This document shows positions 4,983-8,428 of a stretch of DNA of 8,428 bases, piece after piece. Every line of letters starts with the position of its first letter. Positions within the stretch are counted from its first letter, which is position 1. The notes beneath the pieces were generated by a model, which saw nothing but the letters and a program-made list of their open reading frames with translations, was not told the DNA's origin and made no database searches. The position numbers and the translations under genes were made by a program. This DNA is from an uncultured Ktedonobacteraceae bacterium (GTDB lineage Bacteria > Chloroflexota > Ktedonobacteria > Ktedonobacterales > Ktedonobacteraceae): contig CATPCK010000076.1 in assembly GCA_955652655.1 (NCBI GenBank), positions 1-8,428 on the forward strand, read 5' to 3'.

Positions 4983-6782
4983 CTAGAAGAAACCGCGGCT
5001 AATGATGATGACCAGCACCAGGCATACTAAAATCGCGCTGAGCCAGATAGCGGCCTGGAGCTTATCATTGCGCTCTTCCAATGGAGGTAATTCCTCTGGG
5101 CGAGGCAGCAGCATTCGATCTTCTTCGTCATCGATAGATGCTAGCGACTTCAACGCCTGAGCTACGCTATCAGGAACATGCTGAGCGGGAGCCTGATCAA
5201 TTTTTTGTCCACTTTGAACGTCATTAAAAATACGGAATGCAGGTTGTTCAAGGCGTTGTCCAGAACCAGGGACGAGGGTACCGCTGACTGAACGCATGGC
5301 CAAAAGATCCTGGCGCAGTTCAGAAGAACGTTGATAGCGTTGGCTAACAATAGGACGAAGCCCCTTCCCCAGGATGTTATCGAACTGCGGTGAGACGCTG
5401 GGATTTAACCGTTGCGCTTGGGGAATACTGCCGTTGGCACTTGTCGGCATATTACCAGTGACAGCATGGTATGCAGTCGCCATCAATGAATACAAATCGG
5501 AGCGTACGTCTATGACGCCACGCACAAATTCTGGCGCGCTATATGCTGAGAGGCGTGTTCGATCAATGCCCGCTACAAATTGTGTTGCACTGCCAGCCAG
5601 GACGATCGAGAAGTTGGTTAGAATATACTGAGAGCCTGAACGTCCCACCAGGATATGCTCTGGACGAATGAGACCATGCACCAATGGCGGGGATTGCTGC
5701 GCGAGTAGCTCCAACACCTCGGTCATTTGCAAGCAGCACTCGATGACTTCTTGTTCCGCCATAGCTCTTCCGGTACGGCGCATACGATTTAAAAGGGACT
5801 CGCCTTGAATTGGTTCAAAAACAAAAAAATACCGCCCACGGTCGCTGAAGGCATCCCAAAGGGTAGGGATATGAGGATGCCGGCCAACCGAAGTCAATGC
5901 CATCGTCGCAGTTCGCAAGGTAGGTTGCATAACGACGGAGTCGCTTTCAGACGTCACGAGTTCGCAGATCATTACCTGTGAAGCGCCACGGTGAGCATCC
6001 TGTGCTATCCACATGGCCTCATAGACACCTGATAGCCAATCTTGTCGCTCTTGAAGTTCATGTAAGCGGTAGCGACCACCACGTAAGACGGTGCCCGGCA
6101 GTAGAGCACGCGTATTAGCACCTGATGTCCTGGTTCCACCTTGAGTTGATGCGGCATTGTTCTGCTGGTCGGAAGAAGCCTTCTGTCCTGGCTGCTCGCG
6201 CTGCTTATCAAGTAGGAGAGGATCAGTCACCAAGCGGCTTGCTCGAGGAGCATTTTGCGGATTCTGCGCATCTGGCGAATACGTACCGGCCGATCGACCC
6301 GATGGAGAAGCTGACAGCGGGCGAGATGGGACGCTTTTCGCAGCCAATGGATCACTATGTGACCCTCCAACTTGAGTTGGTGTTTGGCCAAAATTGGCTG
6401 AGGCTTGATGGGCTGATCGATTCTGCATATCATGCTCAAAACCAGAGATTGACCTTGGTGGTCTAGAGTTAATGGGGCGTGTAGTGGGTCCCAGTGGCCG
6501 GGAAGAGGAAAAAGAAGGGTGTGGTGTATTCGGCAACCCGGTTGATCCTCGTGAAGGGGTGGAAGGTTGGGAAGGAGGATTATTAGAAGCTCCAGGCGAG
6601 CTACTTGACTGTTGCCTATACGTCGACGAGCCATTCGATTGTTGTGAACTATTGTTCTCTGGAGGAGAAGAAGCGGCACGTCCGAGCGGCCCCGATTGAC
6701 CGGGCATACGTATCACCAGACCACAACGGGTACAAGGGCTCTTGCTTGCATCCCACTCATTCCTACAACGCGGACAAATCAT
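4983..6782 (-). CDS. Zinc-ribbon, membrane-anchored pseudokinase
   Basis: This 599-residue protein starts with a zinc ribbon (C3, C6, C17, C20). A linker of about 200 residues rich in Ser, Pro, Gln and Asn follows (about 27-225). Residues about 235-495 form a Hanks-type protein kinase fold, with HPHIPTLWDAF and FFVFEPIQGESL in the N-lobe, SAYSAPEF (APE at 416-418) and DVRSDLYSLMATAYHAVTG in the C-lobe. The catalytic residues are gone: the glycine loop is unrecognisable, the VAIK lysine is Cys273 (VMICEL), HRD is HGL (369-371) with the Mg-binding Asn as His376, and DFG is NFS (390-392). An acidic stretch leads to one C-terminal membrane helix (about 577-595), so the bulk should face the cytoplasm. 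The start at 6782 has GAGGGG 6 nt upstream; an in-frame extension to 6938 would cross a terminator and promoter. It probably acts as a scaffold or sensor. Confidence 0.85.
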   Translation of the reverse strand: MICPRCRNEWDASKSPCTRCGLVIRMPGQSGPLGRAASSPPENNSSQQSNGSSTYRQQSSSSPGASNNPPSQPSTPSRGSTGLPNTPHPSFSSSRPLGPTTRPINSRPPRSISGFEHDMQNRSAHQASANFGQTPTQVGGSHSDPLAAKSVPSRPLSASPSGRSAGTYSPDAQNPQNAPRASRLVTDPLLLDKQREQPGQKASSDQQNNAASTQGGTRTSGANTRALLPGTVLRGGRYRLHELQERQDWLSGVYEAMWIAQDAHRGASQVMICELVTSESDSVVMQPTLRTATMALTSVGRHPHIPTLWDAFSDRGRYFFVFEPIQGESLLNRMRRTGRAMAEQEVIECCLQMTEVLELLAQQSPPLVHGLIRPEHILVGRSGSQYILTNFSIVLAGSATQFVAGIDRTRLSAYSAPEFVRGVIDVRSDLYSLMATAYHAVTGNMPTSANGSIPQAQRLNPSVSPQFDNILGKGLRPIVSQRYQRSSELRQDLLAMRSVSGTLVPGSGQRLEQPAFRIFNDVQSGQKIDQAPAQHVPDSVAQALKSLASIDDEEDRMLLPRPEELPPLEERNDKLQAAIWLSAILVCLVLVIIISRGFF

Positions 6783-6833
6783 GATGAACCCCTCTCTACG
6801 TACGAGAAATACGTATTCAGGACGTGGCTGTAC

Positions 6834-6863
6834 TTTATACGAGTACAAGCGCTCATCCGGCAA
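6834..6863 (-). promoter_or_regulatory. Likely promoter of the pseudokinase gene
   Basis: On the minus strand TTGCCG (6863-6858) and TATAAA (6839-6834) are separated by 18 bp, about 50 bp upstream of the chosen ATG. They match consensus in four and five of six positions. The site lies between the terminator of the preceding gene and the start codon, where a promoter is needed. Confidence 0.5.
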
Positions 6864-6910
6864 TAGGACTCGCACGCATCGGATATCAGAAAAAGTGCTT
6901 CCCTCAGATA

Positions 6911-6948
6911 ACAAATAAAAACCCGAGGTAATTCCCAAAGTACCTCGG
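6911..6948 (-). terminator. Intrinsic terminator ending the Mrp-NUDIX-CxxC unit
   Basis: Read on the minus strand, CCGAGGTA (6948-6941) pairs perfectly with TACCTCGG (6930-6923) around a 10-nt loop, followed by GTTTTTATTT. This is a textbook rho-independent terminator about 100 bp after the stop at 7048. It separates that transcript from the pseudokinase. Confidence 0.85.
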
Positions 6949-7047
6949 AACCATGCAATGGAGCGTTAAGAGCATGTTCTGGGCTGAGTATAGAGGGAAA
7001 CATGCATGAATGTCAATCTTTTAACCAATATTACTAGTATATTCACC

Positions 7048-7452
7048 TCACCGTTTGAGAGAACGCCCGATAGGTGCGATGGCGCCAATGAATCCTTCCA
7101 GGGCTTTAGCCAGTTCGTAGAGTTGCGTAGCTTCCACCGTAGAAACTTCATGGTTCGCATGGGCAACCTGGTAGAGCATTTGGACAGCGGGGTGTTTCGA
7201 GGGTGGGATTGTTTCGCTGGTCGCAGCGCCCAGCAGAGAGGCACGCATAGCATCAACGCTGGCATTTACCTCTTCTAGATGGGCTATATCTATAAAACTA
7301 GCGGGTTTCACCTGACCCTTTCCTCTATCTTCTAATCGATTCGCGTCCCATAGACGCTTTGCCTGCTTACCGGCAGCGCAGTAACAGAACTCCGGATGGG
7401 TGGAATCGGAGTTTTGTAGGCCAGTGTCATCGCAAATTGGGCAGATTGGCAT
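7048..7452 (-). CDS. Hypothetical CxxC protein, possible small zinc-binding domain
   Basis: This is a 134-residue protein of unknown function. The N-terminus reads CPICDDTG (C4, C7) and then CYCAAG (C23, C25), a layout like half of a DnaJ-type or ribbon zinc site. The rest is mostly helical: about residues 50-75, and 85-125 with HPAVQMLYQVAHANHEVS and ATQLYELAKALEGFIG. The tail is basic (RSLKR). There is no signal peptide or membrane span. A strong GAGGAG (7464-7459) stands 6 nt before the ATG. The gene follows the NUDIX gene after 72 bp, where TGATATAGT at about 7503-7495 resembles an extended -10 element, so it may be transcribed both with the upstream genes and alone. It is the last gene before the terminator. 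Confidence 0.75.
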   Translation of the reverse strand: MPICPICDDTGLQNSDSTHPEFCYCAAGKQAKRLWDANRLEDRGKGQVKPASFIDIAHLEEVNASVDAMRASLLGAATSETIPPSKHPAVQMLYQVAHANHEVSTVEATQLYELAKALEGFIGAIAPIGRSLKR

Positions 7453-7524
7453 AGGTGTCTCCTCATCGTCTCGAGCAAATTACAAGCTGAAATTACTATA
7501 TCACAACACGTGAAGGAACGTGTA

Positions 7525-7989
7525 TTACGAGAGGCTCTGCCTGCCACTTAAATAATCCTTGAGCATATCCTCACAATCAAAGGCCATGCGCCCGAAAACT
7601 TCTCCAGGCTCGCGCCAACACGTTTTCCCTTCACCTGAGTCCTGTGCCGTTCCAGCGATGATGGTCCCTTTATAGGCTATTGAGGCGGCACGAAAACGAG
7701 GGTCGCGCTTTAGTGCGGAGTAAACACCTACCAGGCCATTTATGATGACAGTAAAGCCGGTCTCTTCACGGACTTCACGCAAGACGCACTGTTCCACAGT
7801 CTCATTGTAACGAACAACTCCCCCAGGGATGGTATAGCCCAGGCCATCGGAGCGATCAATCAACAACACTTTGCCATCTTGCTCGATTATGGCACATGCA
7901 CTCAGAATAGGTGAGATTTGCCCAAACGTGAGGAGAGCAATGATGCGAAAAATAAATCCCGCGAGCGCCCCTTTAATCTTCTCCTTCAT
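7525..7989 (-). CDS. NUDIX hydrolase with hydrophobic N-terminus
   Basis: NUDIX enzymes hydrolyse nucleoside diphosphates linked to another group. The Nudix box is complete, in numbering from this start: G57, five residues, E63, seven residues, then REVREETGF (71-79), with the Mg-binding REVREE core intact. A beta-strand entry (ACAIIEQDGKVLLIDR) and PGGVVRYNE precede it. Before the domain lies a hydrophobic stretch of about 25 residues (GALAGFIFRIIALLTFGQIS), which could anchor the protein to the membrane; this is less common in the family. The substrate cannot be told. The ATG at 7989 is preferred because GGGAG (8006-8002) lies 12 nt away; another ATG at 8001 would touch that site with no spacing. 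The gene overlaps the end of the ATPase gene by about 17 bp, so the two are probably translationally coupled. Confidence 0.88.
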   Translation of the reverse strand: MKEKIKGALAGFIFRIIALLTFGQISPILSACAIIEQDGKVLLIDRSDGLGYTIPGGVVRYNETVEQCVLREVREETGFTVIINGLVGVYSALKRDPRFRAASIAYKGTIIAGTAQDSGEGKTCWREPGEVFGRMAFDCEDMLKDYLSGRQSLS

Positions 7990-8428
7990 CGTTGAAGACA
8001 TCTCCCTTCATTAATGCGGCTTCTTCCTGGTTTACGGGGGAGTCTTGCATTACTGCTGTGATGCTCTGTGTTTCGATAATTGTTCTCACCAGATCAGCTA
8101 TGTTCATAAAAGCAATTGATACGGGTGACTCCGGGTTACTAATGACGACAGGTTGCCCTTTGTCTCCGCTTAGAGCGGCCGCGGGATCCAGGGGGATATT
8201 GCCAAGGAGAGGGAGGTCATCGAGCTGTTCTCGCGCCTCGCGACTGCGCGGGAAAATCTCGACCCGTTCGCCGCAGTGCGGGCACAAAAATCCATCCATA
8301 TTCTGGACGACTCCCAGTACAGGCACCTCAACGTCGCGAAACATTGCCAGCGCTTTTGCGGTATCGATGCGCGCGATATCCTGTGGGGTGGTGACCAGTA
8401 GAGCTCCATCGAGTTGCAATTCTCTGCA
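7973..8428 (-). CDS. Mrp/NBP35-family P-loop ATPase, C-terminal part
   Basis: The gene runs off the window edge, so only about the last 150 residues are seen. They match the C-terminal half of the Mrp/ApbC/NBP35 group of iron-sulphur cluster carrier ATPases: LDGALLVTTPQD, the VPVLGVVQNMDGF block, the cluster-binding CPHCGE motif (CxxC), LLGNIPLDP, then GQPVVISNPESP. The Walker A region lies outside the window. Between CPHCGE and LPLLG the usual glycine-rich FGxGGG is replaced by a polar, Arg-rich segment (FPRSREAREQ), a small departure. The tail after the ATPase fold is extended by about 35 residues and acidic at the end. A TTG at 8419 is not a credible start because the family match continues across it. 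The 3' end overlaps the NUDIX gene start. Confidence 0.9.
   Translation of the reverse strand, partial: CRELQLDGALLVTTPQDIARIDTAKALAMFRDVEVPVLGVVQNMDGFLCPHCGERVEIFPRSREAREQLDDLPLLGNIPLDPAAALSGDKGQPVVISNPESPVSIAFMNIADLVRTIIETQSITAVMQDSPVNQEEAALMKGDVFNDEGED

Noticed and set aside
6227..6679. 150-codon minus-strand frame and several plus-strand frames in the same region
   Set aside because: They overlap the low-complexity Ser/Pro/Gln linker of the pseudokinase gene, and repetitive codons there keep other frames open by chance.
6783..6938. 52-residue N-terminal extension of the pseudokinase
   Set aside because: It has no ribosome binding site, would start inside the intrinsic terminator at 6911-6948, and crosses the likely promoter; the ATG at 6782 has a good GAGGGG site and begins directly with the zinc ribbon.
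7506..7523. Hairpin ACACGT/ACGTGT after the NUDIX gene as a terminator
   Set aside because: The 6-bp stem has no T-run on the minus strand and lies next to a promoter-like TATAGT, so termination is unlikely; it could be an operator but nothing further supports that.

Overview
The window looks like a chromosomal segment of a mid-GC bacterium, most plausibly Chloroflexota of the Ktedonobacteria type. This is inference: IS630-family insertion sequences, dispersed GC-rich palindromic repeats and a zinc-ribbon/kinase-like membrane protein are all typical of those large, repeat-rich genomes, but no rRNA or other taxonomic marker is present.

Left part (1-2753) is an accessory, partly decayed region. 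A small MerR/excisionase-type helix-turn-helix protein (minus) and an unrecognised 92-residue protein (plus) diverge from a shared promoter region. Behind the plus-strand gene lies a 200-bp cluster of short repeats and hairpins. An IS630-family element (about 1088-2331, TA-flanked, 18-bp inverted repeats) abuts it; its transposase is split over two frames at an A8 run. Directly after the IS come an intrinsic-type terminator and the wreck of a phosphotriesterase-family gene with an internal deletion and at least two frameshifts.

Middle part (2754-4982) holds two intact plus-strand genes: a PflX-like (COG1313) radical SAM protein and a long-chain polyprenyl diphosphate synthase, probably for a quinone side chain or polyprenyl carrier. 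The synthase has its own extended -10 promoter and a roughly 150-nt leader that can fold into a compact three-helix RNA ending just before the Shine-Dalgarno sequence. This leader is the most interesting unexplained structure here. A perfect 26-bp hairpin separates the synthase from the convergent gene that follows.

Right part (4983-8428) is all minus strand. A run of Mrp/NBP35-type P-loop ATPase (cut by the window edge), NUDIX hydrolase and a small CxxC protein ends at a good intrinsic terminator. Beyond it, from its own promoter, is a 599-residue protein with an N-terminal zinc ribbon, a long Ser/Pro/Gln-rich linker, a kinase fold lacking all the catalytic residues, and a C-terminal membrane helix: a membrane-anchored pseudokinase.
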